58,152 nucleotides of DNA from Fragilaria crotonensis (GCA_022925895.1 JAKSYS010000389.1:1-58152), one strand, 5' to 3'; shown: positions 13,101 through 25,498, counted from the stretch's first letter. Translations and numbers: made by a program. Notes: a model not told the origin generated them from the letters alone.

Positions 13101-13795
13101 GCTCAGCATGCCAGCGTTGCGACTTTGCTGATCCTGTGTCCTGTTCGTCTACTTCCAGGACTCCGTGCAACAGTTCGGTTGCATTCCGACGGAAGGATCT
13201 CCAGGGGTCCACTATTCGAGCTAGATCTTGCCGTCGAGTTGGTATTGTCATCACCACCTTTCCTGCTTCGTCTGCTACTAGATTCCGATCCGGGTTTCTG
13301 TATTGAAATCACCATGTTTTCAATCGGTTTATGCGGAACAAACGGGGCCGGATGATAGAGTCTCAATCGAGGTGCCCAGCTGTTTGTGATCGATGACTGT
13401 GTGGATTGCAATTCGTTGTTCACCTCATTGTAAGGTTGAGGTTCGTGCTTTTTCTGCGGAGAAATCATGATCGCTGTTTCGTTTCTTGACGACATTCGAA
13501 TAAGGTGACCATGTCCCAAAGGCTCAGATCCCGCGGACGCCGTTCGTTTCAGCGGTGTGGTACGGACCCGGGGTTTGCTGGCTTTAGCGATAGCGATGGC
13601 TGACTTAGGTCTGGCTTCACCGGAGTATGACCTTCGTCGATCGTCGGACCCTCGTGGTCCAGACTTGTCGTCAGTGTGATGGGGAATGTGCGAAGCTTGT
13701 CCTGTGTCGTCCTCTTCTTCCTCGTGATCGGGAACAAACCATGATGAGAATGTTGTCTTCTTCTTCTTCTCTGGTACGTTGGATGAGAAGACCAT
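7122..13795 (-). CDS. Giant low-complexity / coiled-coil protein with degenerate ~30-aa repeats, composite locus
   Basis: I do not recognise the family. A chain of long minus-strand frames, joined by frame breaks rather than splice sites, would give a protein of about 2,200 aa. Start: ATG at 13795 (MVFSSNVPEKKKKTTFSSW). Blocks: basic/Ser-rich (13103-13795); acidic with SWFFFSKEEE and EEEKKKKKASW (12093-13109); SDLSKRDLRWRLNQ (11615-12352); coiled coil (11415-11612); a 418-aa better-ordered block (9957-11213) with KKFKQTAILQLLRAHPDVVF and a Cys-containing CPLIGKQCPVKADK; Ser-rich linkers (9269-9948); and a C-terminal repeat region (7122-9241) ending in an Ala/Arg/Glu helix (IEARRAQLQAGIAERKKA). 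It could instead be two or three adjacent genes, but each break has a continuing frame across it. A scaffold or cytoskeletal role is possible; nothing in the sequence proves it. Confidence 0.55.
7260..8480 (-). repeat. Degenerate ~30-residue protein repeats (RRSxPWRERIAARTSDVE type)
   Basis: Within the C-terminal part of the giant protein a unit recurs about ten times. Clear copies are MPWRERIAARTSDVEDV, RWRERIASRTNDAEEQVD, LPLRERIAATASDAEEIV, RRARERMYVIGNDVKES, RPSRETIASGISDVEVSD and LVLRERIAVGRS. Spacing is roughly 30 codons and the order is Arg-rich turn, RERIA helix, acidic SDVE tail, Ser/Asp/Pro linker. The copies are diverged, so this is an old internal duplication rather than a recent minisatellite. 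Confidence 0.65.
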
Positions 13796-16280
13796 CGTTC
13801 TCCAGCAGGTAACACTGATTGAACTATAACTGGTCAACGACGCGAAAAAGCCGGGAGGGGACGAAGGACGAAGGTCATTCCCTAATCGGTGCAAGGGTGC
13901 TATATGCAATTCAGCTAAACGGATGCAGTCGCATCGACATTCGTGTCTCGAATTAAAGGCGCACTTAAATAAAATAAAAAATCGTCATCCGGAATCAGCT
14001 CTACGTACTCGTGATGTATATGAAATAATGAGTGTATGTGTGGAAGATTATCTTTTTTTAACATATATACTTATATACATGTATATACCGTACTGGAGTA
14101 CAAGAGTACTCTCACTCGCTACTCGGTACTAACAGTAGAAGAATTAGAACACATTCATCGACGACATCTTGACAATGGTATTACATACGGCGGTTAGAGG
14201 CCCTGGGACAAAGCTCAAGCTCGCGAAGTAACTTGTAACTCCCAACCGACAACTTGAACCGAAATCAACGTGCTTGTTGACGTAGTAAAATGGACTCATC
14301 CTCCAGCAACAGAGGATGACATCCGTCCGTCAAGTCTCTGCGACCCAGAAAGTATGCATAACATGCGAGATGCTGTAAGTACGTAGTTACAAATACGCTT
14401 GGAGTAACGTACCAGGTGGCAGTGCAATGGTACTCCACAGGAGAGTAGACTCTGCCATTGAAGTATCTCCTCCATCCATAATTAAGGTGAGCGCATTTGC
14501 CGTTTTAGGAGCTAAGCAATTGAACGGTTTCGATTGATGTTCAACATGGTGTATCATTTTTGAGCTGATGGTAAGGAAAATGGTCCCTTGCTGGAGTCCC
14601 ACCTAAGTTCCAAAACATGGGCATTTCAGTAACCAAATGTTATGAAATATCTCCTCCCTAGAAGATGAGAAAACAATCACAGTGATACAGAACAGGAAGG
14701 ACACAATTTCTCTTCACAAGATTCTAAAGTCCGGTCTGTCTGTTGGTCCTTTTGTGTGCTGGGATGGGTGGTTGTGTCGGAACCCACCACCATGGTGGGC
14801 TCAATGTCTTTTTCCAGCCGAGCATGGAACTCCGTGATCTCTTGCTTAGCTGTTCAGTCCATTGCTGCACCCTTTCTTGGGTGGTTTTGAAAAAGCTTGT
14901 AAAGTGATTATTCAAATGCCTACCATCCCAGAAATATTCACATGTGTCTTCATGGCTGAGAAATTGCTATTCAAATGTTGAGACATTTTGGTGAAATGCC
15001 CGATTTTGCTCTCCGAACCGACGAATTTAAAAATGTGCTACTACCTTTTCTGAACCATGGGAGTGCCTACCTTGATGTTTTCGCCGCGGTCGTGCAATTG
15101 TTGTAGTTCACAATCATTATTGCCTTCAGCGACGGTAGAGAATTTGCAGACCCAAAGAAATTGGGAAGTGGGGAATGATCAGATGATGTACATCACGTCA
15201 TGACGTCACTGTACCTGAATGAATAAACGTTCCTGTCGTAATGGATTATTTGGGTCTTGGGTCACGTGAGGGCCAGACGAAGAATCAATACTGTGTGACG
15301 TCACGAGTTGAAGAGAACATGCCTAGAAATCAGGTTCGGCGGCAAGATGGTCGCATTCACATGCAGTCATGTTACTTGGGTACATGATATCCATGACATA
15401 CGACATATGAGAAATGTGATTCGACTACAGCTGTATGTATGTGTTCTAAGTCATCGAGTTCGTATCACGATACGAAGAAGTACGCAGTACATCATATGAC
15501 ATACTACATGGTATTCAGTACCGCCTGGTTCTCGGAGTACTACAGCTTTTTGAGCGTATCGCATTTGCCTTGATGTTGACGAGACGTCGTTTGATTTACA
15601 AGTACTTGTACATGTACAGGTATTAAGTACAAATTCTTTGTTCGAGTACTGTGCAAATGCTTGAACCAGGCCTTTCTAGCCTTTCGTGTAACTGTTTACC
15701 ATGTACATGGTGGCACATTTAGGTTGTATGCATATGTCTATAAATATAGGGTCGCCCATGTTTCAAGTTTCCGCCCAGGTTCGGGTTTGTATCACGAATT
15801 CGAGTTGACAATTTTCATAATACAGTACATGTTCACGGAGTACTACATTTCAAGTCGAACTTATTTGATCCCAGAGTGGAAAAAGTCGGCTAGAGGGGCA
15901 TAGATAAGACTTGGTTTTCGATGAATATGTGACTATCGAATTTATGTACCATCAAACGTCGTGCAGTTGTCATTTATCGCATGTCGGCAATGTCCTTTCT
16001 GTGACGTTTATTCAACTGTATCAAATGACTGTTCAACTTGCGCCACTCATGGGTGCGATTTGCAGAAAGTTAGAGGACCATGACGCTTTTTTCCACATCC
16101 ATATCATTCGATATTGGGAATGACTTCTGTCGTTTCTACAGGAAAATCTTAGGATGTCTCATGTCCGTCTCACATACAACTCCGTTTCGTGATTCGTGAC
16201 AGCGCTGGACTCTAAAAACAAAGTGGCTATCCGACATTTCGCCATACGCTCCCGACACAAAGGGGCCAACAAGTGACGGA
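13796..16280. other. Long intergenic region, no gene supported
   Basis: About 2.5 kb without a credible gene. Minus-strand frames at 14387-14602 and 14724-14915 (63-71 aa) have no family I recognise. GTAC-type repeats occur at about 14080-14130 and 15470-15660. A cluster of CRE-like TGACGTCA sites lies at 15191-15304 and is listed separately. Confidence 0.4.
15191..15304. promoter_or_regulatory. Cluster of CRE-like TGACGTCA sites plus a CACGTG box
   Basis: ACGTCA (15195-15200) directly abuts the full palindrome TGACGTCA (15201-15208). CACGTG lies near 15263 and a second TGACGTCA at 15296-15303. TGACGT motifs are bound by bZIP factors and are known CO2/cAMP-response elements in diatom carbonic anhydrase promoters. 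The nearest gene downstream is the WYT-family gene about 1 kb away, so the target is uncertain and the function is inference. Confidence 0.35.
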
Positions 16281-17273
16281 GTGTTTACAAACTCGGTCGT
16301 TGCTGCTGGCGCTTTGGGACGGATTGCAGCATTTGGGTCAAATACTCCGAACGAGCAACGTGGCTGGTTTAAGAGGTCATTATCCGATAACACCTTTACC
16401 TTTACCCCTCATAAAAGATTGAGAACTTGCACGAGCGCAACAGCATCATCCCCTTTTATAATATTGAATGAGTCGATAAAGTGCGTCGGGCCATCACTTG
16501 CCTTCTGGTAACTAATATGAACATAAGTACATCGACGTCAAGACGACAGTTGGATAGGGCGTATAGCCTTGATGCTGCTATCGGCAATAGCAAGCCTAAA
16601 TGGCGGCCGCCGACTATGAGAACTGTGAGATTTCAGACGAATCCGGAAATCATTGGGAAATCACATATCCCAGACGCAGCGGCGACCCTGTGGTATACTG
16701 TAAGTATTCCATTTGTTGTTGTCCTTGCCTACATGTTGTTCCGAAATTGCCTTCTAACTTTTCACTTCCATTTTAGTCAAGTGAATTACAAACAATTCGC
16801 GAGGATGTTAAAAATACAGTTCGTGAACTGAAAAAGGCTGAGGTAATCCCTCGGCGCTTGATAATGAGCAATGTTGTGCAAGAGGGGTCGAGAATGTACA
16901 AACTACTGGTGGCATGTCCGACATGAGACGGCGCACCCGAAACATGATACAAGGATTGCTGGATGAGCAGAACTATCAACGAAAGATGGAATCTACGATC
17001 CCAAGGGACTTCAAGTACGTGCCAGTGTCTTTCAAAAGCAGCTAGTGAAAAGGCGTTACGGTTGGCTAAACAAGATGAAATGGAAGCGTTGGAAATCTCT
17101 CCGGAAGCATCTCTCGTCGGGACAGTTCGCCTCAGCTTTCGTCATCGGCGAGTTGCGAGAGCAAAGAGGACAATGTTGAAGACTCAAAGATTGAACGCGG
17201 TGGGAGGAGTCGTACCCCGAAGCTTGACCTTCAACGTCAGCAAAAGAACACTTCCTCGGCACGGAGTGCCTAA
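16281..17273 (+). CDS. Diatom-conserved 'WYT' family protein of unknown function
   Basis: The core has the layout of a large diatom family of unknown role: MRTVRFQTNPEIIG, then an Asp/Ala stretch ending ATLWYT, then (after an intron) SSELQTIREDVKNTVREL, a basic segment RRRTRNMIQGLLDEQNYQRK, the GIYDPKGLQ box, and a helix EKALRLAKQDEMEALE. The intron is GT-AG at 16700-16776 (77 bp) and splits WYT from SSEL. Upstream is a Ser/Thr-rich tail starting MFTNSVVAAG at 16281. Frame breaks lie near 16490, 16920, 17000 and 17100; the best C-terminal frame runs through a Ser/Lys-rich tail to a TAA at 17271-17273, though another frame stays open to 17403. The family match is from memory of the motif order, not a search. 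Confidence 0.6.
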
Positions 17274-17987
17274 CTGTCCTGCGTGCACGCCGCAGTTGTG
17301 GGACATGTGTGTTTCTCATACAGCGCCTGGGCCTGTTCTACTAATGAAAGCATATTTGCTTGTTGTACATATGTGGTCTAGTGTCATAGCCTTAAAACGA
17401 TAAGTTATATTCTGTACATGGCCCTCATCGTGTCGCCCAAATGGAATACGCATTCGCAGTCTCAACGCTCGACTTTGGAGATCTTGGTCTTTCTCATTCA
17501 CCAAAGTTAGTTTAAAATTTACGCCAAGGGCGCCTTAACGGGGCAGTCAGTTGTCAGTTGCCCTCACGGGTGGCTTTTGTGTTCGAGTAAACAGCCGCAA
17601 GCTGTTCCATTGATATCCTATGTCCTCCCAACAGACACTCACCTCTCCAATGCAGGATTTGATTACGATCAACGTTCGCATCTAGCTACCGGTAGAGAAT
17701 AAACACTCAGAATTCACAATAACTACTAAACTGGACAATCTTGTGTACTCCGAGTATGTTTCTATTTGAGAGTGTCACCTAACATTACGCCAGCAAGTGT
17801 TACTGGAGTTCATTTTATTGCGCGTCACAACAATGCCAACGGATTCCGGTTTCCGAGAAGCAGGGGCAACAGCGTAGTTTCATTTTTGAATGTGAAGAAG
17901 GAGTTTTGATGGTTGATCGGGGGTTTTATGGACATGACAATTGATACAGGCACACGCAGGACAAACGATGTGACAGCGTCGCACACT
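17274..17987. other. Convergent intergenic spacer
   Basis: No gene, RNA or repeat is evident in this roughly 700-bp stretch between two converging genes. A few short frames are present on both strands without recognisable motifs. Confidence 0.4.
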
Positions 17988-18428
17988 TCAGAAATGCAAG
18001 AGGTTATAAATCTGATCCGGCAAACTCGTTCCGGCGAGTATTTCAGAGCTGATCATTACAATGGATGCCATCATAGCGATTCGTCCGATGATAAGCTCTG
18101 CGTCCATCAATTGATCGGCGCGTCTCTTATCTTGTGACAGGCGCGGCAGGAAGATTGACTTGGGAATCTTCCTTGAATCAGTCAACAGCGTGGCAGCAAA
18201 AGCAGTGTCATTACTGTCAGTGTAGAGTATGTCGTCTTCATCTTGGTTTCTGTATTGGAGCCGTGTCTTCGAATGAAGAATAGTACTACTATCGGTAGGT
18301 GATTCGATGGTCATTGGCACGATTCCTTGATTTGCTCTGGCGCGGACTCCGAAATGAGACCGCGAGGTCGACACAACGAAGGCATTGGTCGAGCAGATAC
18401 CAGAAATGATGAGTAGGAGCGTCTTCAT
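17988..18428 (-). CDS. Probable plastid one-helix light-harvesting-like (LIL/OHP-type) protein
   Basis: Intact frame of about 146 aa from MKTLLLIISGICSTNAFVV. The N-terminus is a signal peptide with the plastid Phe motif (NA then FVV), as used for import through the four diatom plastid membranes. The C-terminus holds one hydrophobic helix with the chlorophyll-binding-type signature DAELIIGRIAMMASIVMI followed by SSEI, which matches the E..NGR.AM helix of LHC, ELIP and one-helix proteins except that the usual Asn is Ile. The middle (TRLQYRNQDEDDILYTDSND) is acidic linker. Such proteins usually bind or protect chlorophyll during stress or photosystem assembly. A single transmembrane plastid protein of another kind is the alternative. 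Confidence 0.6.
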   Translation of the reverse strand: MKTLLLIISGICSTNAFVVSTSRSHFGVRARANQGIVPMTIESPTDSSTILHSKTRLQYRNQDEDDILYTDSNDTAFAATLLTDSRKIPKSIFLPRLSQDKRRADQLMDAELIIGRIAMMASIVMISSEILAGTSLPDQIYNLLHF

Positions 18429-19406
18429 GTACATCTTTGCAATCGGAAGGTCTTCGGCTCACAAGGTCGATGTCACTGAAATTTGCGTTCGCAAAAGAAT
18501 GTGATGGCCTTGTGGCCGCAGTCACTGCTCTGCATTCGGGAATGCTTGGCCACACAGAGGAGCTGTGTGCGTGGTCGCGTGGTCGCGTGTGTCGTGGTCG
18601 TGCGAACTGACACCGGTCTTCCTGGAAAAGAACATGCAGGAAACGACGTCAATGAAATGACTACGATACTGGTACTTACGTACCTATACTAAACTCTACT
18701 AAGAATTTCACGTTCCTTGTACGTCATCTGGTACTAGAGAGAGGACGTACTGTGCCAGGTGCCAGTAACTTCCTTTCGTGCTAGCTATTTCGCCATAAAA
18801 CGCTTTTAGTTAATTTTCACTCGGAGTACAGAGGTATGCCAATCAAACATGAAACATCAAACCCTTTCAGAACCCCTGGAATCTGTCCACGACACGATGT
18901 GATCGAGTGAAACAATTCTACAAGCATACTTGGAGTACCTGGTACAGTTTTTGTAGTGCCGCCCATCGCTATATTTTAAATTTAAAAAAACCGAAATGTA
19001 TGAATATTTAACGTGATAGTCTACCCCGCTAATATAATATGTACATATGTGAAGCATTATTCAGCGCGTTGTATGTACGCATTCGAGGAAGTTCCTCGAA
19101 TGCGAAGTGCGAATGCGGTACGGTACAAGTACATTGTACTGGGTACTGTACTTGCGATGTTGCGATGCATATATCATATATTCATGTATGGATAGAGTTA
19201 CACCCTCCGATCTCCGATACATACGATTTTTTGTACTCTACGGTAGTACTCGTACCGCATGAATGCCGACATTCAGGGAACTACCTCCAACTGCCCCAGC
19301 CCCAATATATGAATATGCATAGTACAAGTACTAGTACCAGGAAGCGATGAGATAACTTCTTGTGCTTAAGAGTGGACCGGGGTTTACTGTTAGCTACTGC
19401 GCAATC
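18429..19406. other. Intergenic region with GTAC-rich repeats
   Basis: Nearly 1 kb between the one-helix gene and the transporter, without a credible gene. GTACTTAC/CTAGTACC-type repeats occur at 18660-18760, 18920-18960 and 19110-19340. A near palindrome CGAGGAAGTTCCTCG lies at 19083-19097. Confidence 0.4.
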
Positions 19407-21032
19407 TTAACTCGACAAAGTATGAAGCGTCTTTCGGCTCAAAAGGACAAATGCAGTTGACAATGCCAAAATCCCGGTCAAAATGATGAACAGGACGACA
19501 ACGTCAGTGTAATTCGCAATGTATCCTGCCAAAATTGGAAACACCATGCGAGCCAATGATCCAGCAGAAGCAAACCATCTGAGCAAAAGTCCTTGCGGTC
19601 TCCTTCCCACAACTACTCACAGAGGATTAGGCAAGCTCACGCACATCGAATCGTTCAATGTCAACAAATGTCAAAACTTACTCTTGGAGAACAGCCCAAT
19701 TACTGCAGTGTGACCGATAGGGTACCCAACTGCGTAGATCAAAAACATGGCAAAAAGTATCGCCAATGCGAATTCTCAAGACCAGCTTCGACTCCAAGTA
19801 AGCTAATGATACCACCCCCCATAACAATCATGCCACCGCAAATGAGTTGAACATCTGAAAAGGAAGCTTCGAGGGTTCCCATGCATAACAGCGCCACCAC
19901 TCCGAAAGTTCCACATGTCGCCACCAACATTCCAGCTTGTTGTGACAGCATATTGAAGTGTGTTTCTGCATATTCAATTCCTAGAGTCTCAAAACAGGCG
20001 ATACTACCCTTCGTTGAAACGTTCAGCAACATGCATCCCAAAATACAAGCGTCATAGAGTGTCAGCATGCCACAAAAGGTTCGAGAATCGGCAACTTCTT
20101 CAATTGCACTTCTTCTGGCCGACTTATTCTTTGTCGATTCATCAGGTTCGATGCATCGACGATCCGCAAAGTGGACCACCAAGCAATAAAGAGTAATCAA
20201 GCACACTAACGTCATGAAATACGCCGGTGATGTGTACATATTGAGCCGAAATAGACTGTGGATGCAAGCAAACGTTGGTGTTAAGTGTAGAGTGGAGAGA
20301 GTCGCAAATGAAATTTTACGAAATTCAAACTTTGTCTTACCCCAATTTGAATTCAGTATCACCAAACATCAGTGTCAACAAGGCTCCGACAAACGGAGTC
20401 ACAGTGAAGCCAGCGTATTGAACGGCTGTAATCAAAGCCATGTAGGTAGTCCGATTCCGTTTTGCCGTGACATCGGCAACAAACGCTCTTGTAACTCCCA
20501 GAGTACCTGATCCCATTCCAAGGATAACCTGTGCCACAATCAAAAAATTAGGGTGTCCTACATTCTGTACCTGAGCATATGCGAGGGTACCCAGTAACAA
20601 GCAGATGACGGAAAGGATGAGTGTCCATGTATATCCTAAGGTGACAGATAGGTATCCAAAGATGGGACTGGTAACGATGCGCCCTCCCGAAAATGCCGCA
20701 ACGGCGTATCCCAGGGTAACGGTGGAACCACCCAGCGAATCCACCAAAGGCCAGAGCGTGGGAAAGAAGACGCCACGGGACATGTCCCCTATTAAAATCA
20801 CCAAACAAACGACATTGAATCCAGTAATGTCATGAATACCATCTGCTGTCATGACTGAAGATACGATCGAATGAGTTGCGGAATTGTCATCTTCCTCTTC
20901 ATCGCAAAACACTTCTCGAGGCGGAACGCCATGGCCCTGTTCCATTGATACATAATGCGTTCTTTGTTCGTTCCATTGGGATTCAGACTTCAGGTCAGCG
21001 GTGGCAAGTGTTCCCTGCGAGCCAGGAATCAT
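19407..21032 (-). CDS. Major facilitator superfamily transporter, MFSD8/CLN7-like
   Basis: Membrane transporter with about 12 helices. After an acidic cytosolic N-terminus (MIPGSQGTLATADLKSES), helix 1-2 and the loop GGSTVTLGYAVAAFSGGRIV lead to the typical GRIVTSPIFGYLS motif-A region. GVTRAFVADVTAKRNRTTYM is the MFSD8 helix-4/5 signature. The second half includes QAGMLVATCGTFGVVALL and ends ILALSTAFVLLSRKTLHTL at 19407. Two GT-AG introns on the minus strand are clear: 20256-20340 (85 bp) and 19616-19681 (66 bp), the second joining LFSK to IVVGRRPQG. One frame break lies near 19785, where the continuing frame reads EFALAILFAMFLIYAVGYPIG. Animal MFSD8 is lysosomal; the compartment here is unknown. 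Confidence 0.78.
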
Positions 21033-23060
21033 GTTCTCCGTTCTCCCCTGGATTAGACGAGGTGATCAATTCTGAAGGACCAGGCGGGTTCGGAGTGAAG
21101 AAAACGGTGTGGCAATGATCAATTTGTTGCTTGTGAGTTTACAGACGAGCATGAACTTGTTTCCAAGTAAATTTTTGAACCGCAGTCGCCGATGGTGGTA
21201 GTGAGTAGTCGTACCGTAACGTGCGAGTATGTATGTGAACTATTCATAAAGTTAAATAATCAATTTTATCTTCATACGACCACTCCAAATAGGAGATGGA
21301 GAGCATCGTTGAGGAATGAGCGCAAGTAGAGGGACAGTACAAATGATACTCAAAGTTTACGTTTCAACAACGGCAAAAATGACGTCGCCTGGGAATTGTG
21401 AGGACTTTTTGATTAGAGTGGTGCCAATTGCCAATACAGTACACGCGACACGCGACGTCCTTCGTACAAAACGTGAGTGGTACTCCGAGCTCCGAGCTCC
21501 GAGTACAAGTACTCGTACCCAAATACTCCGACTACCGAGTACTCTAAGGTCTACTGTAGAATCCTTATACTGATCACTTGTGTACTGGTGCTGAGAGATT
21601 GATCTTGACAACCCAATAAATGTTGGGATTTGGGATATGCATATCCCTGCAACCATCAAGGGGAAAGGGTGCTAAAAAAGCGGCAAATGCACTTGTCATT
21701 CCATTGGCAAGAGCAAAAATGACCAAATACCATTGATCCTTAATTGTAAGCTTGAACCAACAGGTGTCAGAGCTGAGGACGAGATGAGCAATGCAAGCCA
21801 ATAAAGATGCACAAATATACAGAAGTGAATGCCAAAGATAAGACAGAGTCATCTCCTGAGGCAAACGGACTACTATTCAGATAATGGAACTCTACTAGCT
21901 AGAAGACGAGTTGCTTGGCAGCAACAATAGTCCCCATGAAGCCGTGGAGCATTGAATGAATCTGAACAACATGTTGAACATGATGAGAGTGAAATTAGCT
22001 GGCATGGTGTGGTGGAGGTGCTGACAACCCTGACTTGTGTATCAACTTTCACTGTGTCACATGAACCAATGGCCTTGGCATACTGAATCTTGTACACAAA
22101 ACACAATGTTTGCAGCAGTGAAGAATGACCTTGTTGGCATACTAGACATGCAATTGGCCACATTCTCAACAAGTGTTGCTGAATGGCAGCAAAGAGACTT
22201 CTGTAGGATGGATAGAATGTTCCCCACACCTCCTGATAGTTGTGAGGATAGTTTCATCCTTTTCCTCTCAGGGGACATTTTTAATGGTAGTAGCTTGTTG
22301 GTGGTATGCTACCCAATTCCTGCAGATTTTCCCTCCCTTTTCATCAACACGACACGTACCGTTGTACGAAAGGCGCAGGATTGTACACATCCAAAAATAG
22401 TACTCCACTATGATACAAGATACAAGTACTCCGAGTGCACTTTGGAAGGCTCCAATTAGTTACTCCGGCTACCACTGTTTCAGGGGCAATTGTACTATTT
22501 TAAGGAGGCCTGGCTGTGGCTAATGGCAGGTGGCGAGTCTTAAATTTTCTTTGCGATTATCGCGATATGATTGGATGGGTCAATAAAGGGTATTGGGACG
22601 GTACAAGTAATTGGTAGTAGTTTGCATGAACAAGGTCGACAATGAAGACCTGTTAAGCTCGGCCACCTTGACTCAACCGCATTCGTGTCTGAGAGGTGAG
22701 TCCTGAGTCCGAGATAGGGGGGACTGGGGACTGGAGTTAATAGGTTCTGAGCTGCAAAAAAATTACGCGTTGCCCACCGTTGGAATGTACTGACACTGTA
22801 GTCCTCCTAATACTGTAGTGCCGGCGTAGGCCAGTGCTAGTTATGCTTGCAGTCTTGCAATGTTGGAAAGCTGGCACCAATCACACAAGAGAAGCGATCT
22901 CCCGGCCTTTCCGCCGCGTCCTTGGAAGTAAATCGAAGGAAAATAATGCCACGCTGCACAAAAATATCAGTGCAGCAAGTGTCTCGGATTAACATTTGTT
23001 GGCCTCTTCCCTCCATAGTCACCCCATCTCCCCACCTTAATACATACACATCGAGCAGCC
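21033..23060. other. Long intergenic region with unidentified open frames
   Basis: About 2 kb. A minus-strand frame at 21574-21864 (96 aa) contains two hydrophobic stretches (SLLYICASLLACIAHLVL and WYLVIFALANGMTSAFAAFL) and may be a remnant of a membrane protein. A plus-strand frame at 22037-22459 (140 aa, DLVGILDMQLATFSTSVAEW) and a minus-strand frame at 21873-22229 overlap each other; I recognise neither. GTAC-type repeats sit at 21470-21545 and 22405-22440. At about 22495-22510 the string TTTTAAGGAGGCCTGG resembles the right end of the element at 25,975-26,425. Confidence 0.35.
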
Positions 23061-25443
23061 ATGGCAGGCTCGAACAATGCTCGCGTTGGCGCCAACAAGA
23101 AAAAGGCAGCTGATCAGGTGAGTGACTCCCAGCTCAATCGACCATGGCAGTTCTACAATGGTTGATACGGTGGAACCAGTACAGAAATGTCCATGATTTT
23201 CTTCACCGCGGGAGACCGGACAAAAGATGTTTAGTCAAGATGAGATTTTAAGACTCTTTCCCTCGGCCAGCGATTCACTCACCCCTCTCCTTTCCTCTCA
23301 CAGTACAAGGACGTTTGCCCTGAAAACAGAAGAAAGGATCTCGACGCGTTGGTTAAGTCACTCAATGGCGACGACAAGAAGATTTTACAGACACTTCAAG
23401 AGTGGTGGAATGAACCCACAAAGCCAGAAGAACCTGATTGGGAAGATGTTAACTCGAAGGGCGCAAAGAAAAAGTCTGAGAGTTCGAACACACATGCGGA
23501 TGCCGGCCGTGGAGGTCGTGGTGCTGGTAGGGGACGCAACAGCCGTGGCGGCGCTGGAGGGCGTGGCGCCGGACGAGACAGCGGAAGAAGAGGCACTGGT
23601 GGACGTGAAGGCAGAGGAGGCGCTGGTCGAGGACGGGGCGAAGGTCGTGGTAAACCGCAAAAGCGAGATGAAGCTGCTACGACTGCTCCACCAACTGAGC
23701 ACACCACAGATGTTCTTCCCACTGGAGTCCCGACGCCTGCAGAACCTCCTGCACTACACGGAGCTTGGGACAACCTGCTCCGGCTCCTGCAATGGCACTG
23801 GCACCCAAGACAGTTCTGCCAAGTCCTATCATCCCTATCGAATCGCAAGAGACCCCGATTGAGACTACAGTTGCTGCGCCACCTGTGCCTCGCCCACCGG
23901 CGCCTGTGCCTGTTAGATCCTCAGGAAATGTATGGGCCACTAAGGGATCGGCACACTTGATCAAGGCCGAGCACTCTCCTAAGCTTCCATCAGCTGCCCC
24001 ACCAGCGCCACCAGTCGCGGTCGCGAGAACCCAGCGTACCGCCAGAGCAACTCCACCAACGCCAGAGGCTGCACCCGCACCGAGTGCTCTAGAGAGCGGA
24101 CTCCTGCATCTGTGAATGGTGCTAATATCAATGCTGCTGGATGGAAGCCGGCTGTAGAGACCTCTCATTTGGATACTCTTGGTAGTACCATGACTCAAAC
24201 GAATGTGCCAGAGACAGAACTGCCGAAACCGGAACCGTCTGTGGTTTCACAGAAGGTACCTCGCACGAATGTTCTCAACATGGGTCGTTGGGAAACTTCT
24301 GATAGCGACGAAACTCAGAATCTTGATTTTACATTCGGATCATTCGGGACTGAAACTGAGGTTCAAGCCGTTGGTGAGACCAACATGAATAATAACACAT
24401 CGGGCTTGAAAACGCCAAGGATATTAGTGCATCAGGTCCTCCATCGGCCTCTCCAGCACGACCACCTCCGGTCTTTCCATTGGAGGCGTTCCTCAAGTTC
24501 CACCCAATGCTGTCCTTGTCAGTGATCTCGAAAGTAAGCTCGAAGGAACCTCATTGGGACACAACGCCGCTGAGTCTGTGAGAGGCCACATGGATACTAA
24601 CTCCATGCAAGCCATTCCTCCAGGTGTTCCTATCCAGCTGTCACAGCTGCCCATTTATTGCCTCAAACTGGGGATGGCTCAGAATTATAATAATGCCTAC
24701 GGAATGGCGGGCATGTACAACTACAATGCCAACAATGGCTTTATGCATGGCGCCCAAGTCCTTCCCGCAGGCATCCCGCCAAAGGCACAGGCTGGCTTGA
24801 CAGGACAAGCGACCTCTGCACCGCAGATGGGTGGCCTTCACGGTGCACCGGCGCAAACAGCTCCTGGAAATGATATCAACGCTAACGCAGGAGACGCGTC
24901 CATGCCTCCAGGCATGCCGAATATGGCTGCCTACAATCCGGCGCTGTTTTACGGTCAGCAGCAGTACCAGATGGGACCATCCCACGGCGTAGGAGGGTAT
25001 GGCTACGGCTATGGCGCCCAATTCGGCGGGGCAGTGCAAGGTGGTTTCGGTTACCAACAAGGTATGATGGGCCAAACTGGAGGTTATCCTGCATATGATG
25101 ATCAACAACAACAGCAGGCAGGCGCCGCCGGTGGATACCAAAAAAATAACACTGGCGGATACCGTGGACGCGGCGGCAATCAGTATCAAAACCAATACCA
25201 GCCCCAAGGAGGGTATGGTGGACAGCCTTATGGTATGGGATATAACGATCATTTCAACCAGCGTGGTGGTTATGGTCCTGGCAACATGGAGCATTATGGC
25301 ATGCAGCAAGCTGGAAGCACCTTTGCCCAGAACCAGTCGTTTCAGAATGACGATGAGCACCACAAAGGCGGAAAGAAGGGTGGAGGTCGAAGCAACGGCT
25401 CGTTTCAGCAGCAACAACAGCAACAGCACGGCCACCAACTTGG

Positions 25444-25498
<55 letters not shown>

